Shown here: positions 38,113 to 46,098 of the stretch, piece by piece
Numbering within the stretch: the stretch's first letter is position 1
Layout: each line of letters starts with the position of its first letter
DNA from: UBA1672 sp965263215
GTDB taxonomy: Bacteria; Pseudomonadota; Alphaproteobacteria; Micavibrionales; Micavibrionaceae
Length of the DNA stretch: 64,000 bases
NCBI GenBank assembly: GCA_965263215.1
Contig: OZ253663.1
Span: forward strand, 62,001 to 126,000
Direction: 5' to 3'
Translations under genes and position numbers: made by a program
Notes under the pieces: model-generated
What the model saw: only the letters and a program-made list of their open reading frames with translations
Databases searched by the model: none
Told to the model about the DNA's origin: nothing

Positions 38113-38141
38113 ATATTACCCAACAGCAACTCAAAAGTCAA
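38113..38141 (-). promoter_or_regulatory. Sigma-70-type promoter of hsp20
   Basis: On the minus strand TTGACT and TAATAT are separated by exactly 17 bases. Transcription starting about seven bases downstream would give a leader of roughly 67 bases that contains the whole thermometer. No RpoH-type CTTG...CYTAT pair of equal quality is seen nearby. Control may therefore be mainly by the thermometer. Confidence 0.75.
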
Positions 38142-38180
38142 TATTAGTTTTTTATTATGTATCAATGTTTTAGAATTTTT

Positions 38181-39317
38181 TTATTCAGAAACAGGCTCTA
38201 GTCTTAGTATTTTCCCGTCATGACTGTCTGTCAGAACATATAAAAAACCATCAGGCCCAGACTTTACGTCCCGAACGCGCTCATCAAGATCTTTCAATAA
38301 AACCTCCTGCTCTATCACCACATTGCCCTCAAGCTTTAATCGCCGAAGATGACGATGCGCCAAAGCGCCAAGGAATATATCGCCCTTCCATGCAGGAAAT
38401 TGATCACCATCGTAAAAATCCATACCACTGGGTGCGATAGACGGATCCCAAAACACAACAGGCTGAGTCATACCCGGCGCCTCCGTTTTATCCGATATGA
38501 CAGCCCCACTGTAATCAATGCCGTATGTAATGGCTGGCCACCCATAATTTGCCCCCGCTTTCAAAATATTAAGCTCATCACCACCGCGTGGCCCGTGCTC
38601 ATGATACCAGATGCTGTTATCCGATGGCCTGAGCGCTATGCCTTGCGCGTTCCGCACGCCATAGGCATAAATCTCAGGCTTGTGGTTAAGATTACCGAAA
38701 AACGGGTTATCAAGCGGAAAAGAACCATCATCATTAATACGGATGATACTACCTAAATGATTGCTTCTATTCTGCGCCTCTTTCATGAAGGCATAACGGT
38801 CGCCGAGCGTAATAAACAATGTACCATCCGGCGCAAAAAGAAGTCGTGAACCATAATGATTTTGCCCATCAGTTTTCGGATCAGCGCGGAATATCACTTC
38901 CAAGTTTTCAAGCTTCTTATCACTCAGATTTGCACGTGCAACTTCTGTCCCCGCACCGCCTTCACCTGAACCGGCATAGGAAAAATACACGAGCTTGTTT
39001 TGTTTAAAATCAGGATGCACGACAACGTCCAACAAGCCGCCTTGACCCTCAATATACATGTTGTCCGGCAAGCCTGTTATCGGTTCATCGTCCAAGCCAC
39101 CATCACCGACGAGGCGCAAACGACCTTCTCGCTCACTCACCAAAAAACGCCCATCAGGTAAAAATGCCATACCCCACGGATACTCTAACCCTTGCGCAAT
39201 TGTTGTGATTTTAAAGGATTGATTATCTGGCTTATCCGATGCTTCAGAACGTATTAAAGCCATCACCCCTATGGTAAAGCCCCCCAAAACAGCGATGTAG
39301 AAAACAATTTTTTTCAT
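38181..39317 (-). CDS. PQQ-dependent aldose sugar dehydrogenase (YliI/Asd-like)
   Basis: A 378-residue six-bladed beta-propeller of the soluble glucose/sorbosone dehydrogenase family. These enzymes oxidise aldose sugars in the periplasm with PQQ and calcium. A signal anchor/peptide lies at residues 1-23. Family landmarks are GLEYPWGMAFLPDGR near 43, NHYGSRLLFAPDG near 157, WYHEHGPRGGDELN near 247, which carries cofactor-site residues, and the final RVRDVKSGPDGFLYVLTD. No PQQ synthesis genes are in the window. The upstream mscS-type gene lies 13 bases away in the same direction, so they are probably co-transcribed. Confidence 0.9.
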   Translation of the reverse strand: MKKIVFYIAVLGGFTIGVMALIRSEASDKPDNQSFKITTIAQGLEYPWGMAFLPDGRFLVSEREGRLRLVGDGGLDDEPITGLPDNMYIEGQGGLLDVVVHPDFKQNKLVYFSYAGSGEGGAGTEVARANLSDKKLENLEVIFRADPKTDGQNHYGSRLLFAPDGTLFITLGDRYAFMKEAQNRSNHLGSIIRINDDGSFPLDNPFFGNLNHKPEIYAYGVRNAQGIALRPSDNSIWYHEHGPRGGDELNILKAGANYGWPAITYGIDYSGAVISDKTEAPGMTQPVVFWDPSIAPSGMDFYDGDQFPAWKGDIFLGALAHRHLRRLKLEGNVVIEQEVLLKDLDERVRDVKSGPDGFLYVLTDSHDGKILRLEPVSE

Positions 39318-39330
39318 GCTTTACCATGCG

Positions 39331-41646
39331 TTACTTTGTTTTAATTACATTATTTAGCCCATCCGCGCTTCTGATGTGCAGGTCACGCTGCGGAAATGGA
39401 ATTTCGATATTTTCCTCTTTTAATTTCTTCCAAATCTCTAGTCTGATTTTGGTTGAAATAGCATATTGATCAACAATATTGCGTAGGAAAACACGTAAGT
39501 CAAAAATCAATGCACTATCGCCAAAGTCTTTAAAATGAACCGTCGGCAAGGGACTGCTGAGTACCGAATCATTATCTTTCGCAACCTCCAAAAGCAAATC
39601 ATGCACGCGTTGCGGGTCACAATCATATGTGACGCCAATCGTAATAATCAGACGCCCAATGCGATCTTTATGCGTCCAGTTTTTAACAGACGAGGAAATC
39701 AGCTCAGAATTTGGAATAATGATCGATGTCCGGTCTAATGTTTCAATTTCAGTTGCACGCACACTGATCTTTTTAACAACCCCCTGCCCTGAGTTTAAAA
39801 TAACCCAATCACCGACCTTAATCGGTCTTTCAAATAGTAATATCAAGCCAGATACAAAGTTACTGACAATACTTTGAAGACCAAAACCAATACCAACCGA
39901 AAGCGCACCAGCAATCAACGCCAAATTACTAAGGTCAAAACCAACAGATGAGATGGCCGACGTTAGGGCAATAGTTAAACCGATATAACCAACAATCTGA
40001 ACGAATGACAGCTGCACAGATTCAGCCATTCTTGTTTTCGGCAAAACTTTTTTACGCAATAATTTTTGAACTGTACGCGTCAGGAAAAGTAAGACAATAA
40101 ATAATACAATCGCCGAGGCAAGACTGGTCAGTGAGATAGTAATACCACCGACTTTGAAACCAAACAGAGCCTGAAAAATAAGAAGCTTAATGCCCTCCCA
40201 CTCAACACCAATGACTGCGGCGACGACAGGCAAGCTCAATGCAAATAGCAATGTATCAAGCAACAATGAAAGCCAGAACAGAACAAGCCGATCTTCTTTG
40301 TCAGAACTTTGATAGAAAAACTTTTCAATCCACAACAATAAGGGGCGCAGCATTGCGCGTATAATAGCAATGGCAAAGGCAAAATTAGTAAGCAAAATCG
40401 CACGTTCAAAAATAAATCGTGTTAACGCAACATACCCCATCGCATTCGCAAAAATCAGGAACAGTCCTATGATTACACCAATGTAGAAAAAACGCCGCTT
40501 GATAAGATAAATCTTCCCCTCATCTTTTGAACGCAAAAGCACGGTAAAGAAAACAAGCAAGATAAGGGCAAAGATAGTGGTAACAATAAAGCTTTGTGCA
40601 ATTGCAAGTTCTACCGGCACACCAAATTGTCGCCCTGTTTCTAATAGGATAAAATCTAAGGCAAAAAGTCCTGTGGCCGTTATACTTAAGATACCAACAG
40701 TTTTGCGTACCGCAGAAGCGCATACAAGCATCCATGACTTAGTAAATGCGTAAACAACAAACAAGGCAAAAACAAAAAAGTAATAGGCAAAATTCTGGTT
40801 TGATTCGATGATTAAGCCGTGCTTTCTAATCACAATAAAGATCAAGGCAAGGCCGACAAAACCGGTAATCAATGTATATAAAATACGAAACCCGGAACGC
40901 TCCAATCTTTGCGTAAGCGTCGGCTCATTAATTGATTTCAACTTTCTGTGTAAACCGTGTGTGTTGATAACAAGCGACAAAAAGAAAAACGCCACAAAAA
41001 GGCCAATGGAAATTGTAAAAGATCGCGCAAATATCTTCTGTTCATCTTGTGTTTTATCAGAAACAAACCCCGCCCACCCTTCATACACAGAATACACGGC
41101 CAAATCTTTGTCCCGTTGCGCTTCTGCCCACAGATCAGGATTAAAAGGTGACATTTTATTTTCGAGAATTTGTTCAACGAACTGATTACGTCGAATTGCT
41201 GCGAGCCTCTCCAAAAACCTAGTCGCCTTAGAGCTTAAGGCCTCCGCTTGGGTCACAATACCTTTTATCATTAAAGATTCTTTGTTAAGTTTTTCGCGAA
41301 GCTCTCGGATATTTTCCGGCTCCACCCCACCGCTATCTTCTTCTGGTTGGGGTCCAATATCCGCAAGATCAGCAGACACAGATGCGCTCAACGGCTTGAT
41401 CAAGCCTTGGATTTCTATAGCCCTTAATCTTAGCTCTTTAACACTTTGACGGGTATCAAATAAGGTTTGGTCATCAAGCGTCGCATCGAGCAAGATTCCC
41501 TCAAAAGATTCAAGATTTTTTTGTTTTTCTTCTAACTCCGTTTGAACTTCTTTCAGATCTTGTACTTCTTGTGCAAACACATGTGTATTTGCTGCAAAAA
41601 GCGCGATAAAAAACAATACAAAATAAGCGTAACGAAGACGCAGCAT
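39331..41646 (-). CDS. Large mechanosensitive channel, DUF3772-MscS
   Basis: A 771-residue MscS-superfamily channel of the larger MscK/MscM-like kind. A Sec signal peptide covers residues 1-24 (FVLFFIALFAANTHVFAQ). A periplasmic coiled-coil domain (DUF3772-like, about 25-210) follows, then about nine to eleven transmembrane helices. The MscS core has the pore-lining LIAGALSVGIGFGLQSIVSNFVSGLILLFERPI region near residue 585. The C-terminal beta and alpha/beta domains include IIPNSELISSSVKNW. The start is taken at ATG 41646, which follows AAGGG and directly precedes the signal peptide; the track-length extension upstream has no such support. It may act in hypo-osmotic protection alongside the small MscS at 1.7 kb. 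Confidence 0.9.
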   Translation of the reverse strand: MLRLRYAYFVLFFIALFAANTHVFAQEVQDLKEVQTELEEKQKNLESFEGILLDATLDDQTLFDTRQSVKELRLRAIEIQGLIKPLSASVSADLADIGPQPEEDSGGVEPENIRELREKLNKESLMIKGIVTQAEALSSKATRFLERLAAIRRNQFVEQILENKMSPFNPDLWAEAQRDKDLAVYSVYEGWAGFVSDKTQDEQKIFARSFTISIGLFVAFFFLSLVINTHGLHRKLKSINEPTLTQRLERSGFRILYTLITGFVGLALIFIVIRKHGLIIESNQNFAYYFFVFALFVVYAFTKSWMLVCASAVRKTVGILSITATGLFALDFILLETGRQFGVPVELAIAQSFIVTTIFALILLVFFTVLLRSKDEGKIYLIKRRFFYIGVIIGLFLIFANAMGYVALTRFIFERAILLTNFAFAIAIIRAMLRPLLLWIEKFFYQSSDKEDRLVLFWLSLLLDTLLFALSLPVVAAVIGVEWEGIKLLIFQALFGFKVGGITISLTSLASAIVLFIVLLFLTRTVQKLLRKKVLPKTRMAESVQLSFVQIVGYIGLTIALTSAISSVGFDLSNLALIAGALSVGIGFGLQSIVSNFVSGLILLFERPIKVGDWVILNSGQGVVKKISVRATEIETLDRTSIIIPNSELISSSVKNWTHKDRIGRLIITIGVTYDCDPQRVHDLLLEVAKDNDSVLSSPLPTVHFKDFGDSALIFDLRVFLRNIVDQYAISTKIRLEIWKKLKEENIEIPFPQRDLHIRSADGLNNVIKTK

Positions 41647-41873
41647 TCGAATCCCTTCTGTGGAGTTGGATAAATCTATTGTGCCTTTTTTTTCTCTGCG
41701 AGCAAGGAGAAAGATTCGATTCATGTCAATAAAAAGCTTCCCCCAAGAAAAGTAGGCCAATTCCACTTTCCACCACGCCCGCATACCAAGCGTATGCTAA
41801 GCTGCCAATAAGGTTTATATTAACTTTTATATGATAAAATTCCTATGAGTGGAACTATATCAAGGGCTTAACA

Positions 41874-43451
41874 ATGAGTGGTGTTATATTGAGCACGGCG
41901 TTAAAGAGTACGATTGCAAGTATCAATCGTACAGAGCGCGCCGTTGACCTTATAACAAAGCGCTTCGCCAGCGGCCTCAAAGTCAATTCAGCTCTTGAAA
42001 ATCCACAAAGTTTTTTTGCATCTTTGGCCCTCAAAAATACCGCCGGAGATTATGCACGCCTGTTAGATGGTATAGGGCAAAGCATCAGGACAGTTCAAAC
42101 GACCCTCGATGGATTAGAGGCAACGTCACGGCTTATTGATCAAATAGACGTTATTGCTCAAAAATCAAGGGATGCACTTTTGTCTGGTCAAACAGATTCT
42201 GCAATTATTGAAGAAACGATCAATATAAGCTCTCGTAGCATCAGCGAACAGATATTGGCCTTAAGCCCCGCCGTATATTATCGTTTGAATGAGACATCGG
42301 GCCCAATTATAGATTCCGGGTCAGGCGCTGCTGGCCCAGTGAACGCAACATATAATAACGGCGCATCACCAAATGCAGCCCCCTTATACAATAACGGTAG
42401 CGCCCCCAGCGTACAATTTGACGGCAATAATGACCGGATTATTGTCAGTAACTCCACGATGATCAATACGCAATCGCAAGCAAGGCGCACAGTTGAACTG
42501 GTATTTAATGCCGATGACGTCACGGGCAGGCAAGTTTTGTATGAAGAAGGCGCACAAGTAAACGGCCTGACGATTTATCTGGATAATGACCGAATATATT
42601 TCACAGCCGAAGATGATAATGGCGGCAACAGATATGCGGATATTGACATCAGCGCACAAATCGTTGCTGGTCAAACATATCATGCCGCGTTCGTTCTCGA
42701 TGCGCCCGGAAACACTTTCTCCGGTTATCTGGACGGTAATCTGGTAGATACCGAAACTTTGGCAGGAGACGCACTTTTCCCAAGCCACTCAGGTGGCATT
42801 GGAATCGGTGGTGTCAATGGGGGCGTGCAATTCCATGATGGCGAATCTACTGCCGGATCAGGGTTTAACTTTGCAGGCCGCATATCAGATGTCGCCATCC
42901 ATAACAATGCCCTCACAGGCGCAGAGCTATTGGATCACGCGAATTCTTTAAACTCAGTCAGCCAAACACGCTTTCTAAATTCCGATTACGAAAAGGCAAT
43001 TTCTCAAATTGACCAAATTGCCGTTGACGCCAATTATCGCGGCATTAACTTACTCAAGGATGATGACCTCATCACGTATTTCAACCCAACCAATACGAAC
43101 TTTGTTGAAATCGAGGGAGAAGACTTCACGTCTAGCGGTCTGGGGCTCGAACGTTACGACTTTAACGATCTTGAGGATGTTGAAGAAATCCTCACTTCCA
43201 TTGAAGACGCCCGTCAACAGATTAGAACCTATGGGAAAACACTTGTGACTGAGCTTTCTATACTTCAGAACCGCATTGATTTCACACAAGAAAAAATCAA
43301 TACCCACAAAGCTGGCGCAGATGACTTAACGGTAAGCGATCAAAATAAAGACGGCGCGGAACTTCTCGCAAGCCGAACAAGGTTGGCACTGGGCATCACA
43401 GCCCTAGGATTGGCCGCCAACACACAAAGATCTGTTTTGAGACTATTTTAA
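41874..43451 (+). CDS. Flagellin-like protein with inserted LamG-like domain
   Basis: A 525-residue chimera. Residues 1-135 match the flagellin N-terminal D0/D1 helices (ITKRFASGLKVNSALENPQSFFASLAL, SIRTVQTTLDGLEATSRLIDQI). Residues about 140-355 are a concanavalin/LamG-like jelly roll (YYRLNETSGPIIDSG, VQFDGNNDRIIV, GRISDVAIHNNALTGAELL). The flagellin sequence then resumes (YEKAISQIDQIAVDANYRGINLL) and ends with the C-terminal D0/D1 helix (LGITALGLAANTQRSVLRLF). The insert lies between the two N-terminal D1 helices, not at the usual variable D2/D3 tip. No other flagellar genes are nearby. It would expose a possible glycan-binding module on the filament. AAGGG precedes ATG 41874. Confidence 0.9.
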   Translation: MSGVILSTALKSTIASINRTERAVDLITKRFASGLKVNSALENPQSFFASLALKNTAGDYARLLDGIGQSIRTVQTTLDGLEATSRLIDQIDVIAQKSRDALLSGQTDSAIIEETINISSRSISEQILALSPAVYYRLNETSGPIIDSGSGAAGPVNATYNNGASPNAAPLYNNGSAPSVQFDGNNDRIIVSNSTMINTQSQARRTVELVFNADDVTGRQVLYEEGAQVNGLTIYLDNDRIYFTAEDDNGGNRYADIDISAQIVAGQTYHAAFVLDAPGNTFSGYLDGNLVDTETLAGDALFPSHSGGIGIGGVNGGVQFHDGESTAGSGFNFAGRISDVAIHNNALTGAELLDHANSLNSVSQTRFLNSDYEKAISQIDQIAVDANYRGINLLKDDDLITYFNPTNTNFVEIEGEDFTSSGLGLERYDFNDLEDVEEILTSIEDARQQIRTYGKTLVTELSILQNRIDFTQEKINTHKAGADDLTVSDQNKDGAELLASRTRLALGITALGLAANTQRSVLRLF

Positions 43452-43458
43452 AATCATA

Positions 43459-43473
43459 AATGGCGGAGACGGC
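43459..43473. repeat. Distal att-like copy of the tRNA-Ser 3' end
   Basis: AATGGCGGAGACGGC, identical to 44422-44436. It covers the 13 final bases of tRNA-Ser including CCA, plus two flanking bases. It lies eight bases past the flagellin stop and cannot form a tRNA. Confidence 0.7.
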
Positions 43474-43724
43474 AAGAAACTCTTAAATATCCGTCATTAT
43501 TATTTATTACAGTAACTTAAAATGTCTTTAGTTGTGACGTGCACAGTACTAATGTGTACCGCGTCAGCACAAATTGAACAGATGATATGACATTGTTAAA
43601 ATATGGATAACGACTGCACGATAGTAAACAAACTTACCTACTTGTTTTCGTTAAGTCGTTGGTCCAATTTCCTTTAAAATATGCTAAGTTCTATTATAAT
43701 TGAAACCAACATTGGTGTCGCACC

Positions 43725-44357
43725 TTGGATCCCGAAAGCATATTCACAGTCATTTTTATCATTGTTGTTTTATCAATTCCATTTGGGTTGGGGCTGGGCT
43801 TGTGGAGAGCTATTAGCAAAAGAAAAGAAATTGAAAACTTGTTTTCAGAAGCAAAATACAGCTCTGGTCGGGTCATTGGCTATACCAAACGTAAATATAG
43901 CACAGAAAACATAGGCGATTATTATATAATTATTGAATATTTATCCGATCAAGGGAAAGTTATTTGGGCTGAGGGTGATAGCTGTGAGAAAGATGACTAT
44001 TCTATAAATTCGAGAATAAAGCTAATGTTTCACCCTCGCGATAAAAGGTATGTAATGAGAGTATTGACACAAGACCTTGCTAGGGTACGTACTAGTTTTG
44101 AAAAAAATATAGATTTATTTATAAATATTATTTTTACAATTCTTATGTTAACTTCTGTTCTTTATTATTATGGATACACCCCTCACTTTTTAATTCCTTT
44201 ATTATTAAGTTATTCTATGGGTTTTGTATTTGGCGCTATAACCAAAAGCAAAAGTAAGCCTGACGAAAAATCAAGAATTCGGAACAGTGAAGATAGAAAT
44301 AAACGTTTAATTGCCGCCCAAGAAAAAGGTGATATTCCTTGCTATCTTGAAGAATAA
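43725..44357 (+). CDS. Unrecognised 210-aa membrane protein inside the tRNA-Ser islet
   Basis: I do not recognise a family with confidence. One transmembrane helix at residues 6-27 is followed by a soluble region of about 95 residues (YSSGRVIGYTKRKY, IIIEYLSDQGKVIWAEGD, INSRIKLMFHPRD) whose strand pattern recalls DUF3592-like domains. Two more helices lie at about 127-172, with a charged tail at the end. The frame opens with TTG at 43725; there is no earlier ATG in frame and no strong ribosome site, so the start is uncertain. It is distinctly AT-rich compared with its flanks, consistent with transfer. Its position between two att-like repeats makes it the cargo of the islet. Confidence 0.6.
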   Translation: MDPESIFTVIFIIVVLSIPFGLGLGLWRAISKRKEIENLFSEAKYSSGRVIGYTKRKYSTENIGDYYIIIEYLSDQGKVIWAEGDSCEKDDYSINSRIKLMFHPRDKRYVMRVLTQDLARVRTSFEKNIDLFINIIFTILMLTSVLYYYGYTPHFLIPLLLSYSMGFVFGAITKSKSKPDEKSRIRNSEDRNKRLIAAQEKGDIPCYLEE

Positions 44358-44423
44358 AAGCTTTTGCATCCCGTCAACACAAATAGGACTGTAATATAAC
44401 AATCATTTGCATCAAGAAGATAA

Positions 44424-44514
44424 TGGCGGAGACGGCGGGATTCGAACCCGCGTAGAGCTATAAACCCTAACACGCTTTCCAAGCGTGCGCCTTAAGCCAC
44501 TCGGCCACGTCTCC
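44424..44514 (-). tRNA. tRNA-Ser(GGA), with encoded CCA
   Basis: A complete type II cloverleaf of 91 bases. The acceptor stem is GGAGACG/CGTCTCC with encoded GCCA. The D arm is GCC...GGC. The anticodon stem is CACGC/GCGTG with loop TTGGAAA, giving anticodon GGA. A long variable arm (TAGGG/CTCTA) and a T arm GCGGG TTCGAAT CCCGC follow. It reads UCC/UCU serine codons. Its 3' end is the probable attachment site of the adjacent islet. Confidence 0.97.
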
Positions 44515-44663
44515 TGATATTCGCAAAAATCATACACTCGGCTAACACTTACGAATTGGCGCACATTAGAGACTCTTGTTTAAAAATTCAAGTCTCTGCT
44601 TTTCGAATGTGAACTTCGTTGATAGAATGATTTCCAGTTTGATTTATCAGTAAGGCATTTCCC

Positions 44664-45242
44664 ATGCGCAAGTTTCTATTTTTCCTTCTTTTCATTCCCA
44701 TGTTCGCAAGTCTGGGGCACGATTTATACATATTCAAAGAAAACCCAGATAAAGGATTTCGTCTTTCTGCCCTTGGCGGCCTGTGGGACAAATACCACAA
44801 GGAAAGCCATGACCAGTGGAAAACAAAGGTACGTGAAGTCACTGACACCGTTAGTGACACAGTGGACGATCTGGCCATTGATGAATTAATTAATACCGTC
44901 ATACCTGAGAAACCACCCACACCTGACACAACCGCAGAAGAAAAAGACCCACCGCCTTTCATGGAAGAATTCACGCAAACTGATTCGAAAGATAATGAGC
45001 CAGACACCAAACCTCTTGAAGTCGCAGAAGTTGAAGAGGTAAGAGCCGATTCTCTTATGAAATTCATTGGCTTTGTTCTGGAACAGAAGGCTGTCTTTGT
45101 TTTTGCCGCGCTTGCCGCAATCGCCTATATTTTAAACGCAATCCTGTCCCGTCTTTGCCGACGTAAAGAAGGTATGGATAACGTTAAGTCAGCCAAAAAT
45201 AAGAAGCGCAAAGGTGGCGGATACGCTTACAGTAAAAAATAA
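44664..45242 (+). CDS. Unrecognised bitopic membrane protein (192 aa)
   Basis: No family is recognised. A short N-terminal hydrophobic stretch (FLFFLLFIPMFASLG, residues 4-18) could be a signal peptide or anchor. A Pro/Glu/Asp-rich, probably periplasmic, central region follows. A second helix (VFVFAALAAIAYILNAIL, about 150-167) is followed by a very basic tail (CRRKEGMDN..KKRKGGGYAYSKK). The acidic middle and basic end suggest a structural or assembly role, but nothing specific can be said. AAGG lies eight bases before ATG 44664. It lies beside tRNA-Ser and converges on the hydrolase gene. Confidence 0.65.
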   Translation: MRKFLFFLLFIPMFASLGHDLYIFKENPDKGFRLSALGGLWDKYHKESHDQWKTKVREVTDTVSDTVDDLAIDELINTVIPEKPPTPDTTAEEKDPPPFMEEFTQTDSKDNEPDTKPLEVAEVEEVRADSLMKFIGFVLEQKAVFVFAALAAIAYILNAILSRLCRRKEGMDNVKSAKNKKRKGGGYAYSKK

Positions 45243-45247
45243 AAACC

Positions 45248-46009
45248 TTAAATCTCCGACAACTTTTTAAGCTCTTGTGATAAAATATTTAAATCCTGTG
45301 GCCTTGATAAACTATGGTCGCCATCTTCGATAAATATAATTTTTGTATCAGGCCCTTGAAACTTTTCTTCAATTTTAAGGGCTTTTTCCCACGGTACATC
45401 CGCATCAAGCTTACCTTGAATAAGAACGAGCGGTACACTAATCGCGTGCTCCTGATCAAGCACCGATTGATGCGCACCATCTTTTAACAAGGCTTGTGTG
45501 AAAATATATGGCTCATCACTATAATCATTAGGCACTTCCAGACGTCCGAGCCTATTCATCATTTCTTTTTCCGCTTCGCTCATCTTATTTTCAATGTCTT
45601 TGGTAAAATCAGGAGCGGCGGCAATGCCGATAACGCCTTTTATATCCTCACGACCTTCAGATAAAAGGCGCAAAGCAATCCACCCCCCCATCGAAGATCC
45701 AATCACAATAGCACGCCGCCCCTTTAAAACATGATCCATAATATCGATTGCATCTTGTTTCCATGCCCCGATCGTACCATCAACGAACGCTCCATCAGAT
45801 TGCCCATGGCCGGAGTAATCAAAACGCAAAAATTCTTGCCCTTGATCCGCGCATAACTGCTCAAGATGTGTTGCTTTTGTGCCCTCCATATCTGATTTGA
45901 ACCCTCCCAGAAATACAACTGTAGGAAACCCCGCTCCGTCTGAAGAATGCGGCGTGTGAACATAAGCAAGCCTTCTGCCTGTGGGTGTTTCGTAATATGA
46001 AGGTGACAT
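45248..46009 (-). CDS. Alpha/beta hydrolase (ABHD10-like)
   Basis: A 253-residue alpha/beta hydrolase resembling mitochondrial ABHD10 and its alphaproteobacterial relatives, which remove acyl groups from proteins or glucuronides. The nucleophile elbow GSSMGGW is near residue 104. The oxyanion stretch VVFLGGFKSDMEGTKA is near 32. The acid is probably Asp in KLDADVPW near 200, and the His in EDGDHSLSRP near 233. No signal peptide is present, so it is cytoplasmic. It is divergent from the glycosyltransferase gene. Confidence 0.85.
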   Translation of the reverse strand: MSPSYYETPTGRRLAYVHTPHSSDGAGFPTVVFLGGFKSDMEGTKATHLEQLCADQGQEFLRFDYSGHGQSDGAFVDGTIGAWKQDAIDIMDHVLKGRRAIVIGSSMGGWIALRLLSEGREDIKGVIGIAAAPDFTKDIENKMSEAEKEMMNRLGRLEVPNDYSDEPYIFTQALLKDGAHQSVLDQEHAISVPLVLIQGKLDADVPWEKALKIEEKFQGPDTKIIFIEDGDHSLSRPQDLNILSQELKKLSEI

Positions 46010-46098
46010 TTAATTTCCTTTTGCGCTCTGACTTGTTTATACATAAACAATTGTATAAAAACTTTCCAGAGTGGAAAAATACGGTTAGTTTTAAATCT

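Larger units (their letters stand above)
43459..44436. mobile_element. Remnant micro-islet at tRNA-Ser(GGA)
   Basis: About 960 bases lie between two direct copies of the 15-base sequence AATGGCGGAGACGGC. One copy (44422-44436) is the 3' end of tRNA-Ser, and the other (43459-43473) lies just past the flagellin stop. A tyrosine integrase that recombines in a tRNA 3' end leaves exactly this geometry. A second imperfect repeat, CGTCARCACAAAT, occurs at 43562 and 44372 inside the ends. The islet is AT-rich and holds a single membrane-protein gene and no integrase, so it is a decayed or deleted element. The first 270 bases contain no convincing gene. Confidence 0.6.

Noticed and set aside
41780..41873. 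GCCAATAA near 41807 resembling a sigma-28 (FliA) -10 element before the flagellin gene
   Set aside because: No TAAA-type -35 box lies about 15 bases upstream, so the match is too weak to call.
43518..43586. A 22-codon frame MSLVVTCTVLMCTASAQIEQMI in the islet, looking like a signal peptide
   Set aside because: Very short, no ribosome site and no conserved context; chance in a non-coding stretch is more likely.
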